The notes beneath the pieces are model-generated. The model saw nothing but the letters and a program-made list of their open reading frames with translations. It was not told the origin of the DNA and searched no databases. A DNA stretch of 64,000 nucleotides, from assembly GCA_910576865.1 (NCBI GenBank), contig CAJTKE010000010.1, forward strand, positions 1 through 64,000. The letters are read 5' to 3'. Below, piece by piece: positions 40,691-49,862 of this stretch. The position numbers were made by a program, and so were the translations under genes. This DNA comes from an uncultured Oscillibacter sp. GTDB taxonomy: Bacteria; Bacillota; Clostridia; Oscillospirales; Oscillospiraceae. Positions within the stretch are counted from its first letter, which is position 1. Each line of letters starts with the position of its first letter.

Positions 40691-42382
40691 ATGACCCTGC
40701 CCGAGCTCCTGGCGGCGTATCCCGCCGTCGGGGTCTTCTATACGTCCTTCGTCCGCTTCCTCTTCCCCGTCCTGGCGGGGGCCATCCTCTGGCGGGCCGT
40801 CCGGTCCCTCCTCCGGGTGCCCCACACGCCGGAGACCTGGGGCCAGCTGAGCCTCCCCGGCGGGGGCTCCGTGCCCCTGACCCACTGGGAGAACATCCTG
40901 GGCCGGGGAAAGAGCGCCGACGTGCGGCTGAACTATCCCAGCGTCTCACGCCAGCACGCCGCCCTGTGCCGGAACGAGGAGGGGGCGTGGACCCTCTACG
41001 ACCTGAACTCCAAGGGCGGCGTCCTGCTGAACGGCGAGAAGGTGGAGGACTCCGCCCCCGTTCAGATGGGGGACACCATCGGCCTGGGAGGCGTGCCATT
41101 GCTGTTCCTGCCCCAGACCGTGGAGGAGCGGGAGGAGCAGGAGGCCAAGCGCCGGGCGGAGCGCCCCGCCGCCATGTGGCCCTCCTTCCTCTGGCTGACG
41201 GTGTTCCAGCTGCTGGCCTGCGTCCAGCTGATGATCGCCGCCGGGGAGGAGCCCGCCATTCCCCTGGCCTTTCTGGGCCTCACGGCGGTGATGTGGCTCT
41301 ACGCCGCCGGCCTCCGGCTCTTCCGCTGCGTGGGCTTCGAGATGGAGACCATCGCCTTCTTCCTCTCCACCCTCTCCCTGTCCGTCACCGCCTCCAGCGC
41401 GCCGGGAAGCCTTTACAAGCAGCTCCTGGCCGTCATCCTGGGCCTGGGCCTCTTCCTGACCCTGGGGCTCTTCCTCCGGGACCTGGGAAGGGTCCAGCGG
41501 AACCGCTGGGTCATGGCGGCGGCGTCCATCGGCTTGCTCGCCGTGACCCTGGTGCTGGGGAACCGGAAGTACGGCGCGGTGAACTGGATCTCCCTGGGGC
41601 CCCTCAGCTTCCAGCCCTCGGAGATCGCCAAGATCTCCTACATCTTCGCCGGGTCCGCCACCCTGGAGCGGCTGTTCCGCCGGCGGAACCTGACCCTCTT
41701 CATCGTCCTCACCGGCGTCTGCGTCGGGCTTCTGGGCCTGATGAGCGACTTCGGCACGGCGGCCATCTTCTTCGTCACCTTCCTGGTGCTGGCCTACCTC
41801 CGCTCCGGGGACTTCGCAACGCTGTCCCTCATCTGCGGCGGGGCGGTGTTCGGCGCGGGGATCATCGTGAAGTTCAAGCCCTACATCCTGGACCGCTTCG
41901 CCGCCTGGGGCCGCGCCTGGGCGGACGCCTCGGGCCGGGGCTACCAGCAGACCCGGACCATGTCCGCCGCCGCCTCCGGGGGCCTTTTGGGCATGGGGGC
42001 CGGGGAGGGCTGGCTCCACCGGGTCCCGGCGGCGGACACGGACCTTGTTTTCGGCATGCTCTGCGAGGAGTGGGGGCTGGTCATCGCCTTTCTGGCCGTG
42101 GGGTCCATTGCCGCCCTGGCCTTCTTCACCGTCCGGGCCTGCCGGGCGGCGAGAAGCAGCTTCTACTGTCTGGCGGCCTGCGCCGCCGGGTCATTGCTGG
42201 TGTTCCAGACCTGTTTGAACGTCTTCGGCTCCGTGGACATCCTGCCCCTCACCGGGGTGACCTTCCCCTTCGTGTCCAACGGCGGGTCCGCCATGATGTC
42301 CGCCTGGGGCCTGCTGGCCTTTTTGAAGGCCACGGATACCAGGGAGAATGCGAGTTTCAGCGTCAAGAGGAGAAAGCGGTAG
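40691..42382 (+). CDS. FHA domain-FtsW/RodA fusion
   Basis: 563 aa. One N-terminal membrane segment, then an FHA phosphothreonine-binding domain (about 68-140: ILGRGKSADVRLNYPSVSRQ, then H). A polytopic FtsW/RodA/SpoVE domain follows (about 160-545) with WISLGPLSFQPSEIAKI, GLLGMGAGEGWLHRVPAADT and the final PFVSNGGSAMM. SEDS proteins polymerise glycan strands with a partner transpeptidase, which is the next gene. The FHA domain suggests control by a Ser/Thr kinase. GGAAAGGAGG lies before the ATG. Confidence 0.9.
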   Translation: MTLPELLAAYPAVGVFYTSFVRFLFPVLAGAILWRAVRSLLRVPHTPETWGQLSLPGGGSVPLTHWENILGRGKSADVRLNYPSVSRQHAALCRNEEGAWTLYDLNSKGGVLLNGEKVEDSAPVQMGDTIGLGGVPLLFLPQTVEEREEQEAKRRAERPAAMWPSFLWLTVFQLLACVQLMIAAGEEPAIPLAFLGLTAVMWLYAAGLRLFRCVGFEMETIAFFLSTLSLSVTASSAPGSLYKQLLAVILGLGLFLTLGLFLRDLGRVQRNRWVMAAASIGLLAVTLVLGNRKYGAVNWISLGPLSFQPSEIAKISYIFAGSATLERLFRRRNLTLFIVLTGVCVGLLGLMSDFGTAAIFFVTFLVLAYLRSGDFATLSLICGGAVFGAGIIVKFKPYILDRFAAWGRAWADASGRGYQQTRTMSAAASGGLLGMGAGEGWLHRVPAADTDLVFGMLCEEWGLVIAFLAVGSIAALAFFTVRACRAARSSFYCLAACAAGSLLVFQTCLNVFGSVDILPLTGVTFPFVSNGGSAMMSAWGLLAFLKATDTRENASFSVKRRKR

Positions 42383-42417
42383 TGGCTGCCTGGAAGCTGG
42401 TTTCTGAATGGGGAAAT

Positions 42418-42535
42418 GGCCTGACCTGGGGGTCAGGCCCCACAGGCCCTTCTATTTTGGCCGGCCCCATGAGGAGCTCCATTCCATTTGTGGGGCCCGG
42501 TCCCCAGACCGGGCCATTTCTCCCAGGAAGGAGGA
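42418..42535. repeat. Intergenic hairpins between ftsW-like and pbp genes
   Basis: GGCCTGACC-tggg-GGTCAGGCC (42418-42439) and GGCCCGGTC-ccca-GACCGGGCC (42501-42522) form two perfect stems. The first is accompanied by CCACAGG, like the repeat family at 53334-53500. They may attenuate read-through into the penicillin-binding protein gene. Confidence 0.55.
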
Positions 42536-42539
42536 CTCC

Positions 42540-43910
42540 ATGAAGAAAATTGAAAACCGGGCCTTTGTCTGCCTGCTGCTGGCCCTGCTGCTGGCGGCGG
42601 GGATGGCGTTCTTCCTCTTCCGCTATCTCACCCAGGGGGGGAGCTGGGCCTCCTCCGCCTTCAACCGCCATCTCTACAACGCCCAGGGCCAGCTCACCGC
42701 CGGGACCGTGCTGGACCGGGACGGGGACGTGCTGTCCTCCGCCGAGGACGGAAAGCGGACCTACTACGACGGCGAGACCGTCCGCAAGGCCACCCTCCAC
42801 GCCGTGGGGGACCTCCAGGGGAACATCGGCACCGGGGCGCTGAACGCCTTCGCCGACCGGCTGACGGGCTGGAATCTGGTGAACGGCGCCTTCGGCGCGG
42901 ACCGGGGCGGGGAGCTGACCCTGACCATTGACGCCCGGTACAACTACGAGGCCTATCAGGCCCTGAACGGCCATGCCGGGACCGTGGCGGTGTACAACTA
43001 CAAGACCGGGGAGATTCTCTGCATGGTCTCCGCCCCCAGCTACGACCCCCTGCGCGTCCCGGAGGACATCGAGACCAACGACCGGTACAAGGGGGCCTAT
43101 GTGAACCGCTTCCTGTCCTCCGCGTTCACCCCCGGGTCCGTCTACAAGACCGTCACCCTGACGGCGGCGCTGGAGACCATTCCGGACCTGGAAACCCGGA
43201 AATGGACCTGCGCCGGGTCCGTGCAGATCGGGGAGGAGACCATCGTCTGCTCCGGCGTCCACGGGGAGCAGGACATCGCCGCCGCCTTCGCCAACAGCTG
43301 CAATTCCGCCTTCGCGGAAATCGCCGTGGAGCTGGGGGCGGAGACCCTCCGGAAGTACACGGAGAAGGCGGGCCTGACCTCCAGCTGCAGCGTGGACGGC
43401 CTCACCACCGCCAAGGGCTCCTTCGACTGGAAGCTGGACGACGGCCGCCTGGGCTGGGCGGGGGTGGGCCAGGACAGGGATCTGGTGAACCCCTGCGCCC
43501 TGATGGTCTGGATGGGGGCCATCGCGGGCGGCGGCAGGGCGGCGGAGCCCTGTCTGATCCTGAAGACGAAAAACGGCCTTGGCATCCCCTCCCTGCCCCG
43601 CTGGACGCGAAAGACCGCCGCCCTCATCGACGGGGGCACGGCGGAGAAACTGGCGGAGCTGATGGCGGGGAACGTGGAGAAGACCTACGGCCAAAGCCGC
43701 TTCCCCAATATGGACCTCTGCGCCAAGTCCGGCACCGCCGAGGTGGGGGAGGGCAGGAGCCCCCACGCCTGGTTCGCCGGCTTCCTCCGGAACGAGGACG
43801 CGCCCTGCGCCTTCGTGGTCCTGGTGGAGAACGGCGGCGGCGGCAGCAGTGTGGCGGGAAACGTGGCGGCCCGGGTGCTGGACGTGATCGTGAACGGCTA
43901 TGAGACATGA
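42540..43910 (+). CDS. Penicillin-binding protein (transpeptidase, class B-like)
   Basis: 456 aa. One N-terminal membrane anchor (AFVCLLLALLLAAGMAFFL), a short PBP dimer-like region, then the transpeptidase domain with FTPGSVYKTVT (Ser-x-x-Lys), the NSCNSAF motif (Ser-x-Asn) and CAKSGTAEV (Lys-Ser-Gly). It is the partner of the preceding SEDS glycosyltransferase, so the pair should build peptidoglycan, perhaps for sporulation or division. Smaller than most class B PBPs, as in the PbpA type. GGAAGGAGGACTCC precedes the ATG. Confidence 0.9.
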   Translation: MKKIENRAFVCLLLALLLAAGMAFFLFRYLTQGGSWASSAFNRHLYNAQGQLTAGTVLDRDGDVLSSAEDGKRTYYDGETVRKATLHAVGDLQGNIGTGALNAFADRLTGWNLVNGAFGADRGGELTLTIDARYNYEAYQALNGHAGTVAVYNYKTGEILCMVSAPSYDPLRVPEDIETNDRYKGAYVNRFLSSAFTPGSVYKTVTLTAALETIPDLETRKWTCAGSVQIGEETIVCSGVHGEQDIAAAFANSCNSAFAEIAVELGAETLRKYTEKAGLTSSCSVDGLTTAKGSFDWKLDDGRLGWAGVGQDRDLVNPCALMVWMGAIAGGGRAAEPCLILKTKNGLGIPSLPRWTRKTAALIDGGTAEKLAELMAGNVEKTYGQSRFPNMDLCAKSGTAEVGEGRSPHAWFAGFLRNEDAPCAFVVLVENGGGGSSVAGNVAARVLDVIVNGYET

Positions 43911-43925
43911 ACGGAGGGTGAAGGG

Positions 43926-44222
43926 ATGAAACGGAAAGGCTTCCTTCTGCAAGGCGTGAAACAGCTGAACCTGGGGGCCGTGGTCTCCGGCCTGGGCTTT
44001 TTGCTGGTTCTGGGGGCTTCCGCCCTGGAGCGGCGGGGGGCGGCGGACGCGCTGTCCCTGGTCTTCGCCCTGGTGTCCCTGTATGTCTTCGCCTCCGCGG
44101 CGGAGGGGCGGCGGAGGGATAAGGAGGCGGTGAGCTATAACCTCCTCTGGGGCACGGGGGCCCTGGCGCTGCTGCTGTGCCTCTTCGCCGCCGCCGCGGT
44201 CCGCCAGAGGCTGGGGTTATAG
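43926..44222 (+). CDS. Small membrane protein after the PBP gene
   Basis: 98 aa with three hydrophobic segments (LGAVVSGLGFLLVLGASAL; ALSLVFALVSLYVFAS; LLWGTGALALLLCLFAAAAV) and basic linkers. It starts 15 bp after the PBP stop with GGAGGGTGAAGGG upstream, so it belongs to the FtsW-PBP operon. No family recognised. Confidence 0.7.
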   Translation: MKRKGFLLQGVKQLNLGAVVSGLGFLLVLGASALERRGAADALSLVFALVSLYVFASAAEGRRRDKEAVSYNLLWGTGALALLLCLFAAAAVRQRLGL

Positions 44223-44305
44223 TAGGGGGCGGGCTCTGACCCGCCTCGTCCTCCGGGACTCTGGCGGTTTAATAAAAACGGGCCGGGACAGAGCCCGGCC
44301 CCTAC
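44222..44305. repeat. Dispersed palindromic repeat, copy 2
   Basis: GTAGGGGGCGGGCTCTGACC... to CGGGACAGAGCCCGGCCCCT with an AC end. Same plan as the copy at 39677. Confidence 0.6.
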
Positions 44306-44308
44306 AAT

Positions 44309-44338
44309 AAAAAGGGAGGCCTGCAGGCCTCCCTTTTT
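44309..44338. terminator. Perfect bidirectional terminator
   Basis: Palindrome AAAAAGGGAGGCC-TGCA-GGCCTCCCTTTTT between the small membrane gene and metQ. It serves both. Confidence 0.9.
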
Positions 44339-44346
44339 CGCTTGCC

Positions 44347-45141
44347 TCAGAACGCCGGAACCACCGCGCCGCCGAAGGTGGAGTTGATGTAGTCCTTCAC
44401 CGTGTCGGACTGGAGGGCCTTCACCAGGGCCTGGACGGCCTCGTTGTTCTCGCTGCCCTCCTTGACCACCAGCACGTTCACATAGGGGGAGTCGGCGGCC
44501 TCAATGACCAGGGCGTCCTCCACGGGGTTCAGGCCCGCGCCCAGGGCGTAGTTGGAGTTGATGGCGGCGATGTCCACCTCATCCAGGGCGGCGGGCACCT
44601 GAGCGGCCTCCAGCTCCACGAACTCCAGATTCTTGGGGTTCTCGGCGATGTCCTTGGGGGTGGAGTCCAGCTTGGAGCTGTCCGCCAGCTTGATGAGGCC
44701 CTGGGCCTCCAGCAGCAGAAGGGCCCGGCCCTCGTTGGTGGGGTCGTTGGGGACGGCCACCTTGCCCCCGTCGGGAATGGCGTCCAGAGAGGCGGATTTG
44801 CCCGCGTACAGGCCCATGGGCTCGATGTGGACGCCGGCCACGCTCACCAGGTGGGTGCCCCGCTCGGCGTTGAAGTTATCCAGATAGGGCACATGCTGGA
44901 AGTAGTTGGCGTCCTCGTCCCCGTCCTCCACGGCGGTGTTGGGCACCACGTAGTCGGAGTACTCGGTCACCACCAGCTCGATCCCCTGCTCCTTCAGGAG
45001 ATCCACGCACTGGTTCAGAATCTCGGCGTGGGGGGTGGGGGAGGCGGCGACCTTCAGGGTGGTGGACTTCTTGCCGCCGCAGGCGGCCAGGGACAATGCC
45101 AGAATCAGGGCCAGGGAAAGGGCGAAAATCTTCTTTTTCAT
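44347..45141 (-). CDS. metQ: Methionine ABC transporter substrate-binding lipoprotein
   Basis: 264 aa. A lipoprotein signal (MKKKIFALSLALILALSLAA, then lipobox Cys) is followed by the NlpA/MetQ fold: VAASPTPHAEIL, YFQHVPYLDNF, VPNDPTNEGRALLLLE and INSNYALGAG. It captures methionine outside the membrane for MetNI. TTGGAGGAACACAGT lies before the ATG. Last gene of metNIQ, controlled by the T-box upstream of metN. Confidence 0.93.
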   Translation of the reverse strand: MKKKIFALSLALILALSLAACGGKKSTTLKVAASPTPHAEILNQCVDLLKEQGIELVVTEYSDYVVPNTAVEDGDEDANYFQHVPYLDNFNAERGTHLVSVAGVHIEPMGLYAGKSASLDAIPDGGKVAVPNDPTNEGRALLLLEAQGLIKLADSSKLDSTPKDIAENPKNLEFVELEAAQVPAALDEVDIAAINSNYALGAGLNPVEDALVIEAADSPYVNVLVVKEGSENNEAVQALVKALQSDTVKDYINSTFGGAVVPAF

Positions 45142-45268
45142 ACTGTGTTCCTCCAATTGAAAAACCATGACTTGTTCCGAATGGCTTCGGTGTCTGCGGC
45201 TTCCCGCTTTCGGCCTCCGTCCTCTCTGCGCGCGTGAGGGGCTTGGAGGGCCCGGAAGGGGAACGCCT

Positions 45269-45952
45269 TTATTTCAAACGCTTGTCGACCCGAGCCGACA
45301 GGCGGCTGAAAACGGATTGGACCACCTGGACGATGATGACCAGGATGATGACGGTGACCCACATCACCGAGGGGACGTTTCTCTGGTGCCCGTACCGGAT
45401 GGCAAGGTCCCCCAGGCCCCCGGCGCCCACCATGCCGGCGATGGCCGTGTAGCCCACGATGGCGATGAGGGTGATGGACCCGCCGAGAATCAGGGAGGGC
45501 ATGGCCTCCGGCAGATAGACCTTCCAGACGATCTGGAGCGTGGAGGCCCCCATGGACTGGGCCGCCTCCACCACCCCGGCGTCCACCTCGCTGAGGGAGG
45601 TCTCCACCATCCGGGCGACAAAGGGGGCCGAGGCCACCACCAGGGGCAATATCGCCCCCCGGAGGCCCAGCCGGGTCCCCATGACCAGCTTGGTGAAGGG
45701 GAAGAGGGCCACCATCAGAATGGCGAAGGGGAAGGAGCGGCCGATGTTGATGATCCACCCCAGGACGGCGTTGACGGGCCCGTTGGGCCGGATGCCGTGG
45801 GGCTGGGTCAGGATGCAGACGATGCCCATGGGCAGGCCGAAGAGATAGGCCAGGGCGGTGGACGCGGCGGTCATGACCAGGGTGTCCAGGACGCCCTCCG
45901 CCAGAATCGCGCCGTACTCCGCCCAGAAGGCGCCGGTGAAAATCTCAGCCAT
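45269..45952 (-). CDS. metI: Methionine ABC transporter permease
   Basis: 227 aa, five to six membrane helices. The EAA-type coupling loop lies in VVEAAQSMGASTLQIVWKVY followed by LPEAMPSLI. It forms the channel of the MetNIQ importer. The start overlaps the metN end by 8 bp, which implies coupled translation. Confidence 0.92.
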   Translation of the reverse strand: MAEIFTGAFWAEYGAILAEGVLDTLVMTAASTALAYLFGLPMGIVCILTQPHGIRPNGPVNAVLGWIINIGRSFPFAILMVALFPFTKLVMGTRLGLRGAILPLVVASAPFVARMVETSLSEVDAGVVEAAQSMGASTLQIVWKVYLPEAMPSLILGGSITLIAIVGYTAIAGMVGAGGLGDLAIRYGHQRNVPSVMWVTVIILVIIVQVVQSVFSRLSARVDKRLK

Positions 45953-46961
45953 GATAGTCCACCTCCTCCACGGTGATATAGGGCTGGGCCCGGATGTAGC
46001 TCAGGGCCTTGGCGGCCTCGTTGGGGTCGTCGGGCAGGCCCAGCAGCATGGTGCCCACGGCCTTGCCCCCCACGTTCCGGGTGTCCGCCCCCAGGATGTT
46101 CAGCTTCACGCCGCAGTCGATGGCCACGGAGGCGATGAGGGGCTGGTAGGCGGTGCCGCCGTTGAAGGACAGGCGGACGGCCCGGGTGCTGGCGGGGTAC
46201 TGCCCCACGCTGACGCCGCCGGGATACACCAGCCGCCGGGCGGCGTCGGTGGAGGGATTGGAGAAGATCTCCTGGACCTCCCCCAGTTCCGCGACGCTGC
46301 CGCCGTCCAGGATGGCCACCCGGGAACAGATGGCCTCGATGACGCTCATCTGGTGGGTGATGACCACCACGGTGACCCCCAGCTTGGCGTTCAGGTCCTT
46401 CAAAAGCTCCAGGATGGAGACGGTGGTGGTGGGGTCCAGGGCGGAGGTGGCCTCGTCGCAGAGGAGGACCTTGGGGTCCGTCGCCAGGGCCCGGGCCACG
46501 GCCACCCGCTGCTTCTGCCCGCCGGAGAGCTGGGAGGGGTAGGCGCCCGCCTTGTCGGCGAGGCCCACGATGTCCAGAAGCTCCTCCGCCCGCTTTTTCG
46601 CCCGGGCCTTGGGCACCCCGGCGATCTCCATGGGGAAGCGGACGTTTTTCAGACAGGTCCGCTGCATCAGCAGGTTGAAGCTCTGGAAGATCATGGTCAT
46701 CTTCCGCCGCTGGAGCCGGAGCTCCTTTTCCGACAGGGCGGTCATGTCCTTCCCGTCCACGATGACGGCGCCGGACGTGGGCCGCTCCAGCAGGTTCATG
46801 CACCGGACCAGGGTGGACTTCCCCGCGCCGGAGAGGCCGATGATGCCGAAGATCTCCCCCTGCCGGATGTCCAGATTGATGTCCCGCAGGGCGTGGACCT
46901 GATTCTCTCCGCCGCCGAAGTCCTTGCTGAGATGCTGGATCTGAATGATGGATTCGCTCAC
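45945..46961 (-). CDS. metN: Methionine ABC transporter ATP-binding protein
   Basis: 338 aa. Walker A GLSGAGKST, signature LSGGQKQRVAVARAL, Walker B VLLCDEATSALDP, and His loop VVVITHQM. The C-terminal NIL domain (from about 265: STRAVRLSFNGGTAYQPLIA) binds methionine and inhibits the transporter when methionine is plentiful. First gene of the operon. AAAGGAGCTGCTATC precedes the start. Confidence 0.94.
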   Translation of the reverse strand: MSESIIQIQHLSKDFGGGENQVHALRDINLDIRQGEIFGIIGLSGAGKSTLVRCMNLLERPTSGAVIVDGKDMTALSEKELRLQRRKMTMIFQSFNLLMQRTCLKNVRFPMEIAGVPKARAKKRAEELLDIVGLADKAGAYPSQLSGGQKQRVAVARALATDPKVLLCDEATSALDPTTTVSILELLKDLNAKLGVTVVVITHQMSVIEAICSRVAILDGGSVAELGEVQEIFSNPSTDAARRLVYPGGVSVGQYPASTRAVRLSFNGGTAYQPLIASVAIDCGVKLNILGADTRNVGGKAVGTMLLGLPDDPNEAAKALSYIRAQPYITVEEVDYHG

Positions 46962-46989
46962 GATAGCAGCTCCTTTACGGGAAGTTGGG

Positions 46990-47275
46990 AAACAAAAAAG
47001 CCCTTGAAGCCTCTCCGGGCTTCAAGGACGAGCGCGTCTCCGCGCCGTGGTACCACCTTGCTTCGCGCGCCTCCTCACGGGGGCGGCCTTGTAGAGTGCC
47101 GTCACACTCCCGCGCTGTCACGGGCGCTCCCGTCGCGGCCTATGCCCTGGGGCGGTCGGCGGCGCGACTCCGGGACCATGTTCGGCCGGCCCCTCCGTAC
47201 CCCTTTTCACCTCTCGGGGCTCTCTTTGACGGTTCATCCGGCGTACTCTTCCCTTCATCGTCTTTGAAGGTATGA
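46990..47275 (-). promoter_or_regulatory. T-box riboswitch, methionine specifier
   Basis: On the minus strand: AGTA loop in GAAGGGAAGAGTACG, a stem I specifier read as ATG (47179-47177) just before GTCCCGGAG, the T-box core GGTGGTACCACGG (47057-47045), and a terminator (stem CCTTGAAGCC / GGCTTCAAGG, 47027-47002) with a U-run. Uncharged tRNA-Met would favour the antiterminator and switch on metNIQ. Confidence 0.88.
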
Positions 47276-47501
47276 AATTTTAAAAGATGGTTTGTAGTTT
47301 ACACGCTTTCCCCCCGGCTGTCAAGGGCGAAGCGCACAGAAAAGCCGCCGCTCTTCCGCCCGTATCCCGTCAAGGCGCACAAAGAACCGGGGAGAAGAGA
47401 AAAATTTTTGCCCGAAATGGCGGAATCGGATTGCAGGACCGGGGCAAAACTGGTATCATATCCCGTGAAAATCCGCAACGCTTGAGAGAGGAGACGCGCC
47501 G

Positions 47502-48320
47502 GTGGAAAAGCGAAAACGGACCCGCTGGCTGCGGAACCTGCTCTGCGGCGTTCTGATCGGCGCGGGGGCCATCCTGCCGGGGGTCTCCGGCGGGGTGCTG
47601 GCGGTGGTGTTCGACATCTACCGCCCCTTCATGGAGGTGCTGACCCGGCCCGGGCGGGCCCTGCCCCGGTACTGGCGGATGATGATCCCCCTGGGCCTGG
47701 GCTGGGCGGCGGGCTTCATGGGTGTGGCCAAGGGCATCGCCGCCGCCATGAGTCTCTCCGACGCCGCCACCTACTGGCTCTTCATCGGCCTGATCGCGGG
47801 GACCCTCCCCTCCCTCTTCCGGGAGGCGGGGAAGGAGGGGCGCTCCGCCTCCGCCTGGGGGAGCTTCCTCCTCTGCGCCGGGGCGGTGTTTGCCGGACTC
47901 TTCTACGTCAGCCGGGTGGTCCACGTCCAGGTGGAGCCCGATTTCTGGTGGTACAACTTCTGCGGGGTGCTGTGGGGCATGGGGGTGGTCATCCCCGGTA
48001 TGACCTCCTCCTCCGTCATGATGGCCCTGGGCCTGTACCAGCCCATGCTGGAGGGGCTGGCGAGGCTGGACCTGCTGGTCCTCTCCGCCGCCCTGCCGGG
48101 CATGTTTCTGACCATCGCCCTGCTGGCCCGCCTGGTGACCTGGTTCTTCCGGCGGCACTACGCCGTGGCCTACCACGGCATCCTGGGCTTCGCCGCCGCG
48201 TCCACCCTGGTCATCGTTCCCACGGAGTACACCGGGGCGGGGGAGATGGCCGTCTCCGCCCTCTGCGCCGCCGCCGGGTTCGCCCTGGCCTTCTTCCTGG
48301 CCAGGATGGACAGGCAGTAG
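47502..48320 (+). CDS. DUF368 membrane protein (undecaprenyl phosphate translocase family)
   Basis: 272 aa, about eight membrane helices. The motif GAGAILPGVSGGVLAVVFDI near the N-terminus and its inverted partner MGVVIPGMTSSSVMMALGLY are the paired PG(V/M)(S/T) re-entrant loops of DUF368. The family was recently shown to recycle the cell-wall lipid carrier undecaprenyl phosphate across the membrane. GTG start with GAGAGGAGACGCGCC upstream. Monocistronic. Confidence 0.85.
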   Translation: MEKRKRTRWLRNLLCGVLIGAGAILPGVSGGVLAVVFDIYRPFMEVLTRPGRALPRYWRMMIPLGLGWAAGFMGVAKGIAAAMSLSDAATYWLFIGLIAGTLPSLFREAGKEGRSASAWGSFLLCAGAVFAGLFYVSRVVHVQVEPDFWWYNFCGVLWGMGVVIPGMTSSSVMMALGLYQPMLEGLARLDLLVLSAALPGMFLTIALLARLVTWFFRRHYAVAYHGILGFAAASTLVIVPTEYTGAGEMAVSALCAAAGFALAFFLARMDRQ

Positions 48321-48460
48321 GGGAGGGGCTCTGTCCCCTCCTGCTCTTTCGGAACCGCCCTGTTTTCGGGGAAGCGGGGCGGGACAGTACCCGCAAGGGG
48401 CACGCCGCATCCCTAAGCGGCAAAGCCGCCAAGGGCTGCGCAGAACCCGCCCCCTACCAT
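48318..48460. repeat. Dispersed palindromic repeat, copy 3, with insertion
   Basis: GTAGGGGAGGGGCTCTGTCC... and GGCGGGACAGTACCCGC, then about 50 extra bases containing GCGGCAAAGCCGC, then the terminal CCCGCCCCCTAC. Compared with 39677-39762 the right arm is interrupted. Confidence 0.55.
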
Positions 48461-49815
48461 CAGCGCTCCAGGTATTTTCTCACTGCGGCCCGGGCCTCCC
48501 GGACCGCTTTTTCCTCGTCCACACCGGTGAGGCGGCCGTCCCGCACGACGACCCGGCCATTGACCACCGTATGGTCCACCGGGCCCTTGAAGCCCACGGT
48601 GCCAAGCATGGATTTGACATCCAGGTCCGCCCCCACCAGCTCCAGCCGGTCCCGGCGGATCAGGAACAGGTCCCCGGCCTTGCCCGCCTCCAGAGAGCCG
48701 ATGTCCTCCCGGCCCAGGACCCGGGCGCTGCCCCGGGTGGCGATTTTCAGCAGGTCGTACCCGCTGGGGGCCCGCTCGCTGGAGTGGAGCCGGTGGAGCA
48801 GGTAGGCCACGCGGAGCTCCTCCAGGAGGCTGGACCCGTCGTTGCTGGCGCTGCCGTCCACGGCCAGGCCCACGGGAACCCCCAGCTCCAGCATGTCCGG
48901 AATCCGGCAGACGCCGGAGGACAGCTTCATGTTGGAGATGGGGCAGTGGGCGACGCCGGTGCCCGTGTCCGCCAGGAGCTTCAATTCCTCGTCGTTGAAG
49001 TGAATGCCGTGGGCGTACCAGACGTCCGGGCCCATCCAGCCCAGGTCCTCCATGTAGGCCAGGGGGCGCTTGCCGTGCTTCTCCAGGACATAGCGCTCCT
49101 CGTCCTTCGTCTCGCAGAGGTGGGTGTGGAGCCGGACCTTCAGGTCCCGGGCCAGAAGGGCGGACTGGCGCAGCAGCTCCGCCGAGACGCTGAAGGGGGA
49201 GCAGGGGGCCAGGGCCACCGTCCGCATGGAGAGGGGCCGGGGGTCGTGGAACTTCTCCACCGCCGCCCGGCAGTCCCGGAGAATCTCGTCCACGGTCTGG
49301 ACCACGCTGTCCGGGGGCAGGCCGCCATCTTTTTTACTCAGGTCCATGCTGCCCCGGGAGGCGGACATCCGGACCCCCAGGGCCTCCGCCGCGGCGAACT
49401 GGGCGTCCAGCAGGGCCAGGGAGGCCCCGCCGGGGAAGACGTAATGGTGGTCGAAGACAGTGGTGCAGCCGGTTTTCAGCAGCTCTCCCATGCCCACGAT
49501 GGAGCTGTGGTAGATGGTCTCCCCGTCCAGGTTCTTCCAGATCTCGTACAGCGCCCGGAGCCAGTCGAAGAGCTCCAGATTCTGCACCTGGGGCAGGTTC
49601 CGGCTGAAGGTCTGGTAGAGGTGGTGGTGGGTGTTGACGAGGCCGGGGTAAACGATGCAGCCCGAGGCGTCCAGGACCTCGTCCGCCGCCCGGGCCTCCG
49701 GGCCCATGTAGGCGACGGCCCCGTCCTGAATGAGGATGCCGGCGTTTTCCAGCACCGTGTCCCGATGATCGCAGGTGACAATGGCCGAGGCGTTTTTGAT
49801 GAAGAGACTGCTCAT
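48460..49815 (-). CDS. 8-oxoguanine deaminase-type amidohydrolase
   Basis: 451 aa of the amidohydrolase (TIM-barrel) superfamily. The metal motif is in LVNTHHHLYQTFSRNLPQ, close to that of experimentally studied 8-oxoguanine deaminases. HTHLCET, WYAHGIHF and GLAVDGSASNDGS complete the site. It would convert 8-oxoguanine to urate. SAH or guanine deaminase are less likely alternatives. ATG has AGGGAGGACGAC upstream. Monocistronic. Confidence 0.85.
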   Translation of the reverse strand: MSSLFIKNASAIVTCDHRDTVLENAGILIQDGAVAYMGPEARAADEVLDASGCIVYPGLVNTHHHLYQTFSRNLPQVQNLELFDWLRALYEIWKNLDGETIYHSSIVGMGELLKTGCTTVFDHHYVFPGGASLALLDAQFAAAEALGVRMSASRGSMDLSKKDGGLPPDSVVQTVDEILRDCRAAVEKFHDPRPLSMRTVALAPCSPFSVSAELLRQSALLARDLKVRLHTHLCETKDEERYVLEKHGKRPLAYMEDLGWMGPDVWYAHGIHFNDEELKLLADTGTGVAHCPISNMKLSSGVCRIPDMLELGVPVGLAVDGSASNDGSSLLEELRVAYLLHRLHSSERAPSGYDLLKIATRGSARVLGREDIGSLEAGKAGDLFLIRRDRLELVGADLDVKSMLGTVGFKGPVDHTVVNGRVVVRDGRLTGVDEEKAVREARAAVRKYLER

Positions 49816-49862
49816 GTGTCGTCCTCCCTTGTGAAATGAATATGGATGGGCCGGGCGGGGGG

